A DNA stretch of 42,183 nucleotides from Deltaproteobacteria bacterium. Lineage in GTDB: Bacteria; Desulfobacterota; DSM-4660; Desulfatiglandales; HGW-15. The position numbers and the translations under genes are program-made. The notes beneath the pieces were generated by a model that searched no databases, was not told the origin of the DNA, and worked only from the letters and a program-made list of their open reading frames with translations. The stretch covers positions 1 to 42,183 of the forward strand of contig JAFGDF010000318.1 in the NCBI GenBank assembly GCA_016932235.1. The letters run 5' to 3'. The stretch's first letter is position 1; the number at the start of each line of letters is the position of its first letter. Shown in pieces: positions 1-8,104 of the stretch.

Positions 1-44
1 ATGCGTAAAACTGGCCAGGAACGAGTTCGCTCGTAAAAAGTGCT

Positions 45-116
45 CCCCAGGCCACGGTCTTTAGAGATAACGTTGAATTATATACCGGCATTGTTAAACT
101 TTATTTTCGTACTAAA
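45..116 (-). repeat. Partial copy of 131-bp dispersed repeat
   Basis: Bases 45-116, read on the minus strand, match the first ~72 bases of the units at 31151-31281 and 38620-38750. The outer 9-mer TTTAGTACG lies at 108-116 as its reverse complement. The match is nearly exact up to the GGCC at about 50. Toward position 1 only a loose resemblance remains, so this copy is either truncated or diverged. It lies about 60 bp upstream of the bd-type promoter. Confidence 0.8.
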
Positions 117-175
117 TCTACTATTTATATCGCTTACGAGGAAACTTGACGGTGGATTTCGGTCATAGTAATTTG

Positions 176-203
176 TTGACACAAATCTTTATTATGCTAT
201 GCT
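176..203 (+). promoter_or_regulatory. Sigma70-like promoter for the bd-type operon
   Basis: A perfect -35 hexamer TTGACA (176-181) is followed after 16 bp by TATGCT (198-203), which matches four of six consensus -10 bases. It is the best promoter in the 1-386 leader and points at the two-gene bd-type cassette starting at 387. The predicted transcript would start near 210, just upstream of the FNR box. Confidence 0.55.
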
Positions 204-219
204 TTAGGATATATTGATT

Positions 220-233
220 TTGATATAAATCAA
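220..233 (+). promoter_or_regulatory. Perfect FNR/CRP-family binding box
   Basis: TTGATATAAATCAA is an exact match to the FNR consensus TTGAT-N4-ATCAA. It lies about 17 bp downstream of the putative -10 and ~155 bp upstream of a bd-superfamily oxidase gene, the kind of gene commonly under FNR-type oxygen control. If the TTGACA promoter is the one used, this position suggests repression under anoxia. If an undetected promoter lies further downstream, it could activate. Confidence 0.6.
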
Positions 234-323
234 ATTATTTTTTAACGATATTTTCGTTTGAGCCTGATCGCTGAAACCGGGAAACTAGGGGAAAGAACTG
301 TTAATAATATAATCGTTTTTTAG

Positions 324-352
324 CAGATTGCAGGACAAAGTCTAACAATCTG
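324..352. repeat. REP-like hairpin in the bd-operon leader
   Basis: The outer arm CAGATTG (324-330) pairs with CAATCTG (346-352). The inner arm GGAC (333-336) pairs with GTCT (340-343) across an AAA loop. The layout of 7-bp arm, one base, 5-base arm, AAA, 5-base arm, one base, 7-bp arm is identical to the hairpin at 31804-31832. It would lie in the 5' UTR about 25 nt before the ribosome-binding site. Confidence 0.6.
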
Positions 353-386
353 ATTAGCACCCCGCTAATATGGATGCGGAGGCCAA

Positions 387-1466
387 TTGGATCCAACCCA
401 GCTTATACCCATTCCGGATATACTCCCCGCCCCTTGGGGACTGTTTAACATCCTTCTGATCGTAACATTCACAATTCACCTGTTACTGGCAAATATTCTT
501 TTAGGCGGCACCTTTCTAGCCCTGCGGCAGAGTCTAACAAAACCCGACGCCATTACAGCAGAAAGATGTCCCCTGGAGGATTCAAAAAAGCTTCCCTTTG
601 TCATGGCGTTAACTATCAACATGGGTGTGGCTCCCCTTCTTTTCCTTCAGGTGATTTACGGGCAATTTTTTTACGTGAGCTCGGTTCTGATGGCGGTTTA
701 TTGGCTTTCGATCTTTTTACTGATCATATTCGCTTATTACGGTATCTATCTTTTCGTTTACAAATACAATGCGCTGGCCCGCGCAAGAGTATGGATAATG
801 GGAACGACCCTGATCTTTCTAATTATTGTGGGATTTTTCTTTTCTAACAGCCTCGTACTGATGATTGATCCCGCCTCCTGGACAGATTATTTCACAAGGC
901 CGGACGGCAAAATTATTCACCTTTTCGGCTCAACATTGATACCAAGATATCTGCATTTTATTCTCGCGTCACTTGCTACAGCCGGCCTTCTAATTGGCTT
1001 GAAGGGCTGGTGGATGGAGAGGAAAGGATATCCGGTTGTTGAAACGATATATGGCAACGGTCTGGTTTTTTATGGGATCATCACAGGTTTTCAGTTTTTT
1101 ATAGGGGCATGGTATCTGGGGACAATTCCGCCGGAAGTCCTTTCTGCAGTGGTATTTGAGAGCCATCTCGCGTTTCCGGTATTCCTCGTGTCAATCGTGA
1201 CCGGCCTTGGTTCAATCTTATTCAGTTTAAGCAAAATGCCATTGCATACTGCTATAACCTTTTTATTAACCATTTTTTTCATGATTCTTTTCAGATATTC
1301 CATCCGCGAAGCCCACCTGACGCAGTATTTCAATCAAAATCGACCTGAGGTGGTTACCCAGCTGGGACCGGCAATTATATTTTTTATCATTTTTGCAATC
1401 GGGATCTTGCTGATTGCGTTTTTGATAAGGCTCGCTATGCATGCCGGACAGGAGGCCAGTGTATGA
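387..1466 (+). CDS. Cytochrome bd-superfamily membrane subunit
   Basis: This is a 359-residue integral membrane protein with about nine hydrophobic segments. His31 in the first segment and His190 in a later RYLH motif sit where CydA carries haem ligands (His19 and His186), so I read it as a divergent CydA-type subunit. The translation start is TTG at 387, supported by GGAGG at 378-382. Its end overlaps the next gene by 4 bp (ATGA), which implies tight coupling and a heterodimer. It has no CXXCH. It is not a typical CydB. It probably carries electrons or structure for a terminal oxidase at the cytoplasmic membrane, but the reaction is inferred from the partner and family only. Regulation by the FNR box at 220 is plausible. 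Confidence 0.6.
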   Translation: MDPTQLIPIPDILPAPWGLFNILLIVTFTIHLLLANILLGGTFLALRQSLTKPDAITAERCPLEDSKKLPFVMALTINMGVAPLLFLQVIYGQFFYVSSVLMAVYWLSIFLLIIFAYYGIYLFVYKYNALARARVWIMGTTLIFLIIVGFFFSNSLVLMIDPASWTDYFTRPDGKIIHLFGSTLIPRYLHFILASLATAGLLIGLKGWWMERKGYPVVETIYGNGLVFYGIITGFQFFIGAWYLGTIPPEVLSAVVFESHLAFPVFLVSIVTGLGSILFSLSKMPLHTAITFLLTIFFMILFRYSIREAHLTQYFNQNRPEVVTQLGPAIIFFIIFAIGILLIAFLIRLAMHAGQEASV

Positions 1467-2746
1467 ATTACCCGGTTTGGGACATCCCGATATTCGGCGG
1501 GGGACTCCTTGTCGCACTTATCGCGACAGTTCATGTCTATATTTCTCATTTCGCCGTTGGGGGTGGTCTTTTCTTGGTTATGACTGAGACCAAAGCACGG
1601 CGTGAAAAAGACAACCCTATGCTGGATTATGTCAGGAGGCATACAAGGTTTTTTCTGCTTATTACCATGGTGCTCGGAGCGCTGACTGGAGTGGGTATAT
1701 GGCTTGTTATTTCAGTCCTGAATCCTTCAGCGACATCGGTGATGATACATCTCTTTGTGTTTGGCTGGGCGACAGAATGGGTCTTTTTTATCGTGGAGAT
1801 AGTGGCACTCCTGGTTTACTATTATACCTTCAGGAACATGGCCCCGAGAAATCACATTATTGTCGGCTGGATATATTTCATCGCAGCATGGCTGTCACTC
1901 TTCGTTATTGACGGGATAATCTCCTTTATGCTTACATCGGGGAAATGGCCGGAAACTGGGACCTTCTGGGCTGCTTTACTTAACCCGTCTTTCATGCCAT
2001 CTCTTATTTTTCGGACGGCAATCGCTTTGATACTGGCCGGAGTATACGGCCTGATCACTTCGACCAGCATAAAGGAAGCCGATCTCAGACAGAAAATGGT
2101 GCGTTATTGTGTTCTATGGCTTATTTTGCCGTTTATTATCCTACTGCCTTCCGGATTCTGGTATCTTCAAGTAATTCCGGAACAGGCAAAAGATCTTATT
2201 CTGGGAGATTCACCTGAAACAGGCCTCTACAGAAGTGCTCTGATCTGGTTGACAATCATACTGATCCTCGCCGGTTTATTTATCACCACAAGATTGGGGG
2301 CAGGTATCCAGAAGCTAGTTGCATTCGGGTTATTGATCATTGCCTTTTTGTTCCTTGGTTCCTTTGAAATGGTGAGGGAGGCGGGCAGAAGACCATTTAT
2401 TATCTATAACCACATGTATTCTAATAGTATTCTATGTTCGTCACTTGCATCCGTACAGGAGAAGGGGGTATTAAAATCGGCTACCTGGGCCCGAAGCAGG
2501 TACCTTGAGTCACCTGACCCGACGGATTCTGGCAAGGAAATATTTAACCTGCTCTGTCTTCCATGCCATTCAATGGGCGGCTACCGGAACAATATTATGG
2601 AACGGATCCGGGATATGGGATATGACGATCTACTGGCAATAATTGGAGAGATGGGTCAGGACAAAGGGTTTATGCCTCCTTTTCCGGGAACAGGAGAAGA
2701 AGGCGAAATATTGGTCAGATACCTGTTTGATATTCATTACTTTTAA
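1463..2746 (+). CDS. CydA-like oxidase subunit with C-terminal cytochrome c domain
   Basis: This 427-residue protein has a CydA-like membrane part (about 1-340) followed by a short cytochrome c domain. Visible CydA signatures are His24/His29 in helix 1, a GALTGVGIW turn at 72-80, Glu105 and Glu112 in the helix that holds the proton-path acids in CydA, and GRRPF (308-312) in place of GRQPW. The C-terminal domain has haem-binding CLPCH at 365-369 and a likely axial Met404 (FMPPFPG). There is no room for the long quinol-binding Q-loop of canonical CydA. Known c-haem-bearing branches of the bd superfamily are proposed to take electrons from cytochrome c rather than quinol, which fits. It would be an oxygen-scavenging enzyme in an anaerobe. 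Membrane location is clear; the substrate is inference. Confidence 0.75.
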   Translation: MNYPVWDIPIFGGGLLVALIATVHVYISHFAVGGGLFLVMTETKARREKDNPMLDYVRRHTRFFLLITMVLGALTGVGIWLVISVLNPSATSVMIHLFVFGWATEWVFFIVEIVALLVYYYTFRNMAPRNHIIVGWIYFIAAWLSLFVIDGIISFMLTSGKWPETGTFWAALLNPSFMPSLIFRTAIALILAGVYGLITSTSIKEADLRQKMVRYCVLWLILPFIILLPSGFWYLQVIPEQAKDLILGDSPETGLYRSALIWLTIILILAGLFITTRLGAGIQKLVAFGLLIIAFLFLGSFEMVREAGRRPFIIYNHMYSNSILCSSLASVQEKGVLKSATWARSRYLESPDPTDSGKEIFNLLCLPCHSMGGYRNNIMERIRDMGYDDLLAIIGEMGQDKGFMPPFPGTGEEGEILVRYLFDIHYF

Positions 2747-2759
2747 GGAGCAGAATATT

Positions 2760-3512
2760 TTGCCAGATTTTAAAAAAATTAGAAGAGCTACAAATTTATA
2801 CGAGGATGTCGTCGGAGAGATAAAGAAGGCGATTCTTTCGGGGGTGTATGGTACAGGAGAAACTCTTCCCAGCGAAACAGAACTTGCTAAGCAGTTCGGT
2901 GTAAGCCGGCCCGTTATCAGAGAGGCCCTTCGGGCTTTACAGTCACGCGGTTTTCTAGAGATCCGTCGAGGCACAAAGGGAGGTGCTTTTGTGAGGGAAC
3001 TCTATCAGCTTCCTTTTATGGAAGATTTCGCGGATTTGATAAGATTTCGAAGAATTAAGGTTGATCATCTGTCAAAGGCGAGACTTTTACTCGAACCGGA
3101 AATATGTCGTCTGGCCGCGAAGAATGCCACGGAGCAGGATCTGGTTGAAATGAGGCAACTCCTTGATTCTTATGAATTGATTAAGGGAAGAGATAAGCTG
3201 GATATAATGTATAGTATGTTTCACAGGCTGGTGGGGCGAGCCTGCGGAAATCCCATCTATTCCATTTTAATGGAGAGCATAATGGATTTCACGGAAGGAT
3301 TTATCAGGACCATAAAACCGGTGACAACAATCATACACAATGAAAGCGATCATGATGAGATACTGGAGGCATTTACGGAAAGAGATTCAGCAAAAGCGGC
3401 AAAAGTGGGCATGCGTCATGCGCGACATATTCTTGAAGAGATGAAAAAACTTGAAAAGACATATCTGGAGTTGCTTGGAAGCGGTACTGACATTGAGGAA
3501 GAGGAAGAATAA
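2760..3512 (+). CDS. GntR-family regulator, FadR (FCD) subfamily
   Basis: This 250-residue transcription factor has an N-terminal winged helix (about 15-80; the recognition region includes LPSETELAKQFGVSRPVIREAL) and a C-terminal all-helical FCD ligand domain (about 90-235) with the acidic/His positions typical of metal or carboxylate binding. I chose TTG at 2760 because AAGGAG at 2745-2750 sits 9 nt upstream. The open frame extends to 2643 but would overlap the oxidase gene and lacks a ribosome site. FCD regulators usually sense organic acids or sugar acids. The nearby MFS transporter and FAA-hydrolase gene (4073-6192) are natural targets, but no operator was identified. Confidence 0.88.
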   Translation: MPDFKKIRRATNLYEDVVGEIKKAILSGVYGTGETLPSETELAKQFGVSRPVIREALRALQSRGFLEIRRGTKGGAFVRELYQLPFMEDFADLIRFRRIKVDHLSKARLLLEPEICRLAAKNATEQDLVEMRQLLDSYELIKGRDKLDIMYSMFHRLVGRACGNPIYSILMESIMDFTEGFIRTIKPVTTIIHNESDHDEILEAFTERDSAKAAKVGMRHARHILEEMKKLEKTYLELLGSGTDIEEEEE

Positions 3513-3518
3513 TAACTC

Positions 3519-3546
3519 AATCCTTTATATAAGATCCTTAAGGATT
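3519..3546. terminator. Hairpin between convergent genes
   Basis: AATCCTT (3519-3525) and AAGGATT (3540-3546) form a 7-bp stem. A nested 12-base palindrome ATCCTTAAGGAT offers an alternative fold. The element straddles the convergent 3' ends of the GntR gene (stop at 3512) and the NFACT-R gene (stop at 3545). It could serve both strands, but there is no U-tract, so intrinsic termination is uncertain. Confidence 0.3.
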
Positions 3547-3928
3547 ATTGATGGGGTTCGGGTAGGCCAGGTCTAATTTTTATCAACTTCTCCCTGCGTA
3601 CATGGACTGAGCCCGGTTTTGCTCCACGGGGTTTAGTGACATACCGGGCCCTCGTGCATGTCACGGGAACAACTCCCCCTTTTCTGGCCTTGCTGTGATA
3701 AGCCGCTATTGCTGCCGCACTTTCCAGAATCTCTTTACCCGGATCTTCTTTTTTATCCGCAACCAGGATAACATGGCTTCCGGGCATCCCTCGTACATGA
3801 AACCAGTAATCATTTGGCCCGGCGACCTTAAAGCTTAACATATCGTTGTCAGAGTCTGTTTTTCCTGCGAGTATTTCCCATCCACCGGGCAGAAGGTATG
3901 TATATATATCAGGTTTTTCTTTTTTCAT
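3545..3928 (-). CDS. Stand-alone NFACT-R (DUF814) domain protein
   Basis: This 127-residue protein consists almost entirely of an NFACT-R RNA-binding domain. It shows the hallmark WFHVRGMPGSHVIL segment, the following helix (ESAAAIAAYHSKARKGG) and the VxYTxxKxVxKPxGAKPGxV-like motif. In RqcH/Tae2/FbpA this domain is C-terminal to NFACT-N, the helix-hairpin-helix and coiled-coil modules, all absent here. Single-domain versions occur in many bacteria. Their role is unproven but is thought to involve tRNA or ribosome binding. The gene is monocistronic, convergent with the GntR gene and divergent from the MFS gene. Confidence 0.85.
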   Translation of the reverse strand: MKKEKPDIYTYLLPGGWEILAGKTDSDNDMLSFKVAGPNDYWFHVRGMPGSHVILVADKKEDPGKEILESAAAIAAYHSKARKGGVVPVTCTRARYVTKPRGAKPGSVHVRREKLIKIRPGLPEPHQ

Positions 3929-4072
3929 TTAGCAATGTCTGTTTATCGGATAAAGAACACACGGGTAAATAATGATTTAGTGACGGACTTAATATCATGA
4001 ACAAATCTATATTTCAAATAACCATAAACCGGGGGCCGGTGACGAAGTCCGGCAGAACGTGCCAGAGGACCT

Positions 4073-5356
4073 ATGGCAGATAATGAAATAAAATGGCACG
4101 AACGCTGGAGAGTGCTGGTCCTATGTTCCCTGCTGTTTATTCTTTCCCAGTTCTACCGCGTTTCAAACACAATAATTTCAACGGAGCTCCAAATGGAGTT
4201 CGGGACATCCGCTGAGGCACTGGGGATTTTGAGTGCTGCTTTTTTTTATTCTTTCGCATTGACCCAGATTCCTCTTGCTATATGGCTTGACATTATCGGT
4301 CCTAGGATTTCCATGACCTTTTTATCTCTGATCGGATCTCTGGGCGCCCTGATATTCGCCTGTTCCAGCACTTTAAGCGTGGCGGTTTTTGGGCGTGTCC
4401 TGCTTGGGTTAGGCATGGCAGGAAATCTTGTGGGGTCCATGAAACTATTTGTCTCATGGTTTTCCCAGGAAAAATTTGCCACCACGACGGGTATTTTAAT
4501 GAGTTTGGGAACGATGGGGAATATGGTTGCAGCGACACCTCTCGCATTGATGATGGAATATTTTGGATGGAGGCGCTCTTTTTTGATAATAGGAGGGCTG
4601 ACGGTACTATTTTCACTCCTTTTTTTTATTCTGGTCAGAAATCAGCCGGGAAAGGAAAAGGACCATCGCGAGGAAAAGCTGGCTGGCCTTTTTTCTGTCG
4701 AATATTTAAGTATTCTGGTAGCATCCCGAGATTACTGGATAATTTCTCTAGGAACTTTCTGCCGTTATGGTGTTTTTGTAGCAATACAGGGCCTTTGGGC
4801 AGGGCCTTATCTGCTTAATGGTATTGGATTATCGTCTTTTACTGCAGGAAATGTTTTAATAATGCTTGGGTTCGGGTATATTATAGGTTCTATATTATCA
4901 GGATGGTTATCCGACAGGGTTATGCACTCCCCTAAAAAGGTTGTCATAACGGGCTTTATTATTAATGCCGTAAGCCTGTTCGCACTCTCTAGGGGTTGTG
5001 GAGGGGATTTCCCTGTGATTTTGGGGGGAATCTTCCTATTAATAGGCATTTCCAGCGCTTACGGGAATGTCATGTATGCGCACATAAAGGAAAGGATGCC
5101 GGTTGAGATGTCCGGGATGGCCCTTACTGGTATAAATCTATATACAATGCTTGGCGGCGCGTTTTTTATGCAAATAATGGGCTGGTTCATTGATCGCATG
5201 AGCGGATCCGATGAACCGGGTCTTGTGGAATATCACACCAGTTTTTTACTATGTTTCTGGTGTATTATTATCGCTCTAGTTTTTTATTTTTTAACACGGT
5301 CCGGAAGCCTTTCAGATAAAGGCTGGCAGGCTCCCGGCAATATCTTAACCAGTTAA
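4073..5356 (+). CDS. MFS transporter
   Basis: This 427-residue, 12-helix major facilitator protein has the loop 2-3 region IWLDIIGPRISMT and the loop 8-9 repeat LSGWLSDRV, both typical MFS A-motif positions. The N-terminus is short and cytoplasmic (MADNEIKWHERWR). ATG at 4073 follows AGAGG at 4064-4068. The downstream FAA-hydrolase gene starts 11 bp after its stop, so the two form an operon, suggesting import of a carboxylic acid or sugar-acid substrate. The substrate cannot be read from the sequence. Confidence 0.85.
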   Translation: MADNEIKWHERWRVLVLCSLLFILSQFYRVSNTIISTELQMEFGTSAEALGILSAAFFYSFALTQIPLAIWLDIIGPRISMTFLSLIGSLGALIFACSSTLSVAVFGRVLLGLGMAGNLVGSMKLFVSWFSQEKFATTTGILMSLGTMGNMVAATPLALMMEYFGWRRSFLIIGGLTVLFSLLFFILVRNQPGKEKDHREEKLAGLFSVEYLSILVASRDYWIISLGTFCRYGVFVAIQGLWAGPYLLNGIGLSSFTAGNVLIMLGFGYIIGSILSGWLSDRVMHSPKKVVITGFIINAVSLFALSRGCGGDFPVILGGIFLLIGISSAYGNVMYAHIKERMPVEMSGMALTGINLYTMLGGAFFMQIMGWFIDRMSGSDEPGLVEYHTSFLLCFWCIIIALVFYFLTRSGSLSDKGWQAPGNILTS

Positions 5357-5367
5357 AGGTTTCTCCG

Positions 5368-6192
5368 ATGAAAATCGCTCAATACTATGAAGGCAGCAGG
5401 ATAAGGCTGGGTCAGATAGATAATGGAAACTTGTATCCCACTGATTTTGATGGAGACATGATTGATTTTTTAAACGGAAAACGGGATTATAATACATCGG
5501 GAATATCTGTCCCCATTGAGAACGTGGAGTTCGCAGCGCCGGTTAGCCGTCCGACCAAAATCATGGCCATCGGGCTGAATTACAAGGACCATATAAAGGA
5601 AAGCAAAGGGGAAATGCCTGATGTCCCCCTTGTATTTGCAAAGTTTCCAAACAGCCTTACCGGGCACAATAAATCAATTATATGGGATCCCTCGCTAGTG
5701 AAGAAGGTCGATTTCGAAGCCGAGTTGGCTGTGATTATCGGGAAGACGATTCACAATTGCACCGATAAAGAGGCCATGACGGCAGTTTTTGGATATACAT
5801 GTGGAAATGATGTAAGCGCAAGGGATCTGCAATTCGGAGACGGGCAGTGGGTGAGGGGGAAATCCCTTGATACCTTCTGTCCGCTCGGGCCATGGATCGT
5901 ATCAGCAGATGAAATAGACGATCCCAATTCATTGGATATCCGATGTCTGCTAAACGGGGAAACTATGCAGAAAAGCAATACCGGCATGATGATCTTCAGG
6001 CTGCCTCAGCTGATCAGCTTTTTATCCAGGTATTTCACGCTCAACCCGGGTGATATTATAATGACGGGCACCCCTCATGGGGTTGGAGCTTTCAGGGAAC
6101 CTTCAGTATATATGAAGGACAATGATGAGGTCATTGTTGAAATTGAAGGGATCGGTCGACTGAGAAATATCTGCAGGCAAGTTCTTTTATAA
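5368..6192 (+). CDS. Fumarylacetoacetate-hydrolase family protein
   Basis: This 274-residue protein has the complete FAH catalytic fold: KIMAIGLNYKDH near 65-75, FEAELAVIIG with the metal-ligand acids, the YTCGNDVSARDLQ loop, and the C-terminal GDIIMTGTPHGVG motif. Family members hydrolyse or decarboxylate acylpyruvates, or isomerise/hydrate 2-oxo-diacids in aromatic and sugar-acid degradation. The length and motif set fit the YcgM/HpcE-like single-domain type. Coupling to the MFS gene suggests one catabolic unit, perhaps controlled by the FCD regulator upstream. The exact substrate is unknown. Confidence 0.88.
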   Translation: MKIAQYYEGSRIRLGQIDNGNLYPTDFDGDMIDFLNGKRDYNTSGISVPIENVEFAAPVSRPTKIMAIGLNYKDHIKESKGEMPDVPLVFAKFPNSLTGHNKSIIWDPSLVKKVDFEAELAVIIGKTIHNCTDKEAMTAVFGYTCGNDVSARDLQFGDGQWVRGKSLDTFCPLGPWIVSADEIDDPNSLDIRCLLNGETMQKSNTGMMIFRLPQLISFLSRYFTLNPGDIIMTGTPHGVGAFREPSVYMKDNDEVIVEIEGIGRLRNICRQVLL

Positions 6193-6205
6193 GTGGGGGG
6201 AAATA

Positions 6206-6382
6206 ATGAATAGTTGCAGGAGTAAGAATCGAAAACCGATTGAAGAGAGACTGATTCTTCTGAGAAGATTTCCCAAGGAGGTAGTGGAATTGCTTTCCAG
6301 GGAAGAATTAAATATATTTATTTATGAGGAAGAATTGCCGCTTTCCCTGGGTGAAAAGCTGAAAGATTTTCTGGTGGACTAA
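6206..6382 (+). CDS. Small hypothetical protein (58 aa)
   Basis: An ATG at 6206 preceded by GTGGGGGG opens a 58-codon frame ending in TAA. The product is charged and probably helical, with no Cys pair, signal or membrane segment, and ends LSLGEKLKDFLVD. It starts 13 bp after the FAA-hydrolase stop and so could be the last gene of that operon. I do not recognise the family. Good ribosome-site spacing and a lack of competing genes support it; the short length leaves doubt. Confidence 0.5.
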   Translation: MNSCRSKNRKPIEERLILLRRFPKEVVELLSREELNIFIYEEELPLSLGEKLKDFLVD

Positions 6383-6396
6383 TATTTACTCACCGG

Positions 6397-8031
6397 TCAT
6401 CTTTTTTTTCTAACCCTCTCCTTTATGCGATTGATATGCCCGCGACCAAGCCCCTTGACTTCACAACCGAGCATGAAATACCTCTCTATGCTTGTGTCAT
6501 CCAGAATACCGAAGCAATCTATAACAGCCATAGGTCCACCGGCCAACCTCACCACTTCATCGGGGTCCAGTTTAAGATATTGCTTGTGTCGCACCGCCAG
6601 GACCACTCCGTCAGCGCCTTTTAGCGCATCCGCAAGGTCAGGAATCATGCGAAATTCATCGAGATGATCCTGATTGCGGAAAAACCTCGACCAGCTTCTT
6701 CCTGAAGCAGGGTAGCTCTTTTGTTTTTCAAGCTCCCACCAGTGCTCAACATAGGGATCATGCGCCCTAACCTCCGCACCCATTTCCGTTAATTTCCTTA
6801 CGATGATCTCAGAGCCGCTGTATCTTGTATCTGCCACGTCTTCCCTGTAGGATGCCCCAAGAATTGCGATCACTGACGCTGCAACCATCCGTCCCATGTT
6901 TCTTAGCGCGTCGCGCACAAGCTGCGCGGCATGCAGGGCCCTCGTATCATTTATGTTTATGGCCTCAGGCGTGATTTTGAAGATATCATTTTCAAAACCC
7001 AGCAGATGTTTATATGCCCATAAACCCAGACCTCCGTCTTTAGGCAGGCAGTAACCTCCAATTCCCGGTCCGGGAAACAGGATGTTATTATGTGTCGGGC
7101 GAACTTTGATGGCGTTAATTACCTTTATAAGGTCAACTCCGTTCGTCTCGGAAAAAAGACTCCATTCATGGAGAAAAGCAAGGATAGTAGAACGATAACT
7201 GTTTTCTATTATTTTACATGTTTCACTTTCAATAGGTTTGTCGAGGACCGTTAACGGGTACTGATCGACATTCAGGACATCCGAAAGAAACGCCGTTACC
7301 CTATTGCGGCTTTCGTCGTTGATACCGCTGCAGACTCTCCAGAAATCCCTCACGGATTTTACATAGTCCCTGCCCGGCATAACCCTTTCATAACTGTGAG
7401 CCAGTAATGGTTCATCAGCGATACCCCTCTTCTTAAAGGCCTTTTTAATGATGGGATAAGCCACGTATTCAGTAGTCCCTGGCGGAACGGTTGTTTCAAT
7501 CAATACAAGGCATCCGGGATTGATCTTCTCCCCGATAATCCTGAAACTCTCTTCAATGGCGCTTATGTCCGCATTTCCGCTCCTCAGATTCCCCAGTTCC
7601 TCTTTAAGAAAATCACATTGAACGTCAACTACGAGGACATCCGCCAGGGAAAGCGCGTCATAGGTAAATGTTGCGGTCAATGTCTTTTTTTCAATCACAC
7701 AGCGCTCTATCATGGGATTCACCTCGGGATCCTCCGCTTTGACGGGTGAGATCCCGCGATTGAAAAAAATGGTTTTCCAGAAGCTTCTTGTGCTTGGTCT
7801 TTGCATTCCTATTACGAACTTTTTTGGTTTGCCGGTTTTATTATCAACCGAGTCAGCGACAACTCCTGCCATTACGGCTCCAACAAAACCGAGTCCCATG
7901 ACAACGACGATCTCACGACCCATTCTTTGTTGTTCATCCACGAGCTTTTTCAGCCTTTCATATTCCCTATTATATTCCGCTTCATCCGGGAGTCTGAATT
8001 TTTCACCCGAGGGGCTGATAGAATATTCCAT
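6397..8031 (-). CDS. Nucleotide-sugar dehydrogenase (UDP-Glc/GDP-Man DH family)
   Basis: This 544-residue NAD-dependent enzyme of the UDP-glucose/UDP-ManNAc dehydrogenase family oxidises a nucleotide sugar twice to the uronic acid for polysaccharide synthesis. It shows a Rossmann GLGFVG (46-51), the central-domain Lys/Asn helices (ESETCKIIENSYRS), catalytic Cys328 in GPGIGGYCLPKDGG, and the C-terminal UDP-binding domain (ILGASYREDVADTRYSGS). It is about 100 residues longer than usual, through a 40-residue N-terminal extension and two insertions, near 80-100 and near 440-460. It is isolated from any glycosyltransferase genes, so its pathway (capsule, LPS or a specific sugar) is open. Confidence 0.88.
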   Translation of the reverse strand: MEYSISPSGEKFRLPDEAEYNREYERLKKLVDEQQRMGREIVVVMGLGFVGAVMAGVVADSVDNKTGKPKKFVIGMQRPSTRSFWKTIFFNRGISPVKAEDPEVNPMIERCVIEKKTLTATFTYDALSLADVLVVDVQCDFLKEELGNLRSGNADISAIEESFRIIGEKINPGCLVLIETTVPPGTTEYVAYPIIKKAFKKRGIADEPLLAHSYERVMPGRDYVKSVRDFWRVCSGINDESRNRVTAFLSDVLNVDQYPLTVLDKPIESETCKIIENSYRSTILAFLHEWSLFSETNGVDLIKVINAIKVRPTHNNILFPGPGIGGYCLPKDGGLGLWAYKHLLGFENDIFKITPEAININDTRALHAAQLVRDALRNMGRMVAASVIAILGASYREDVADTRYSGSEIIVRKLTEMGAEVRAHDPYVEHWWELEKQKSYPASGRSWSRFFRNQDHLDEFRMIPDLADALKGADGVVLAVRHKQYLKLDPDEVVRLAGGPMAVIDCFGILDDTSIERYFMLGCEVKGLGRGHINRIKERVRKKR

Positions 8032-8104
8032 AAATCACCTTTCTTACTTTTTTTTGAAAAGCTAAATAATAAATCTTCCTGACCTTGTCAATCATTAAGA
8101 ATCA

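Noticed and set aside
2643..2759. Longer N-terminus for the GntR regulator
   Set aside because: It would overlap the oxidase gene by about 100 bp. The added residues are not GntR-like, and the TTG at 2760 has a proper ribosome site.
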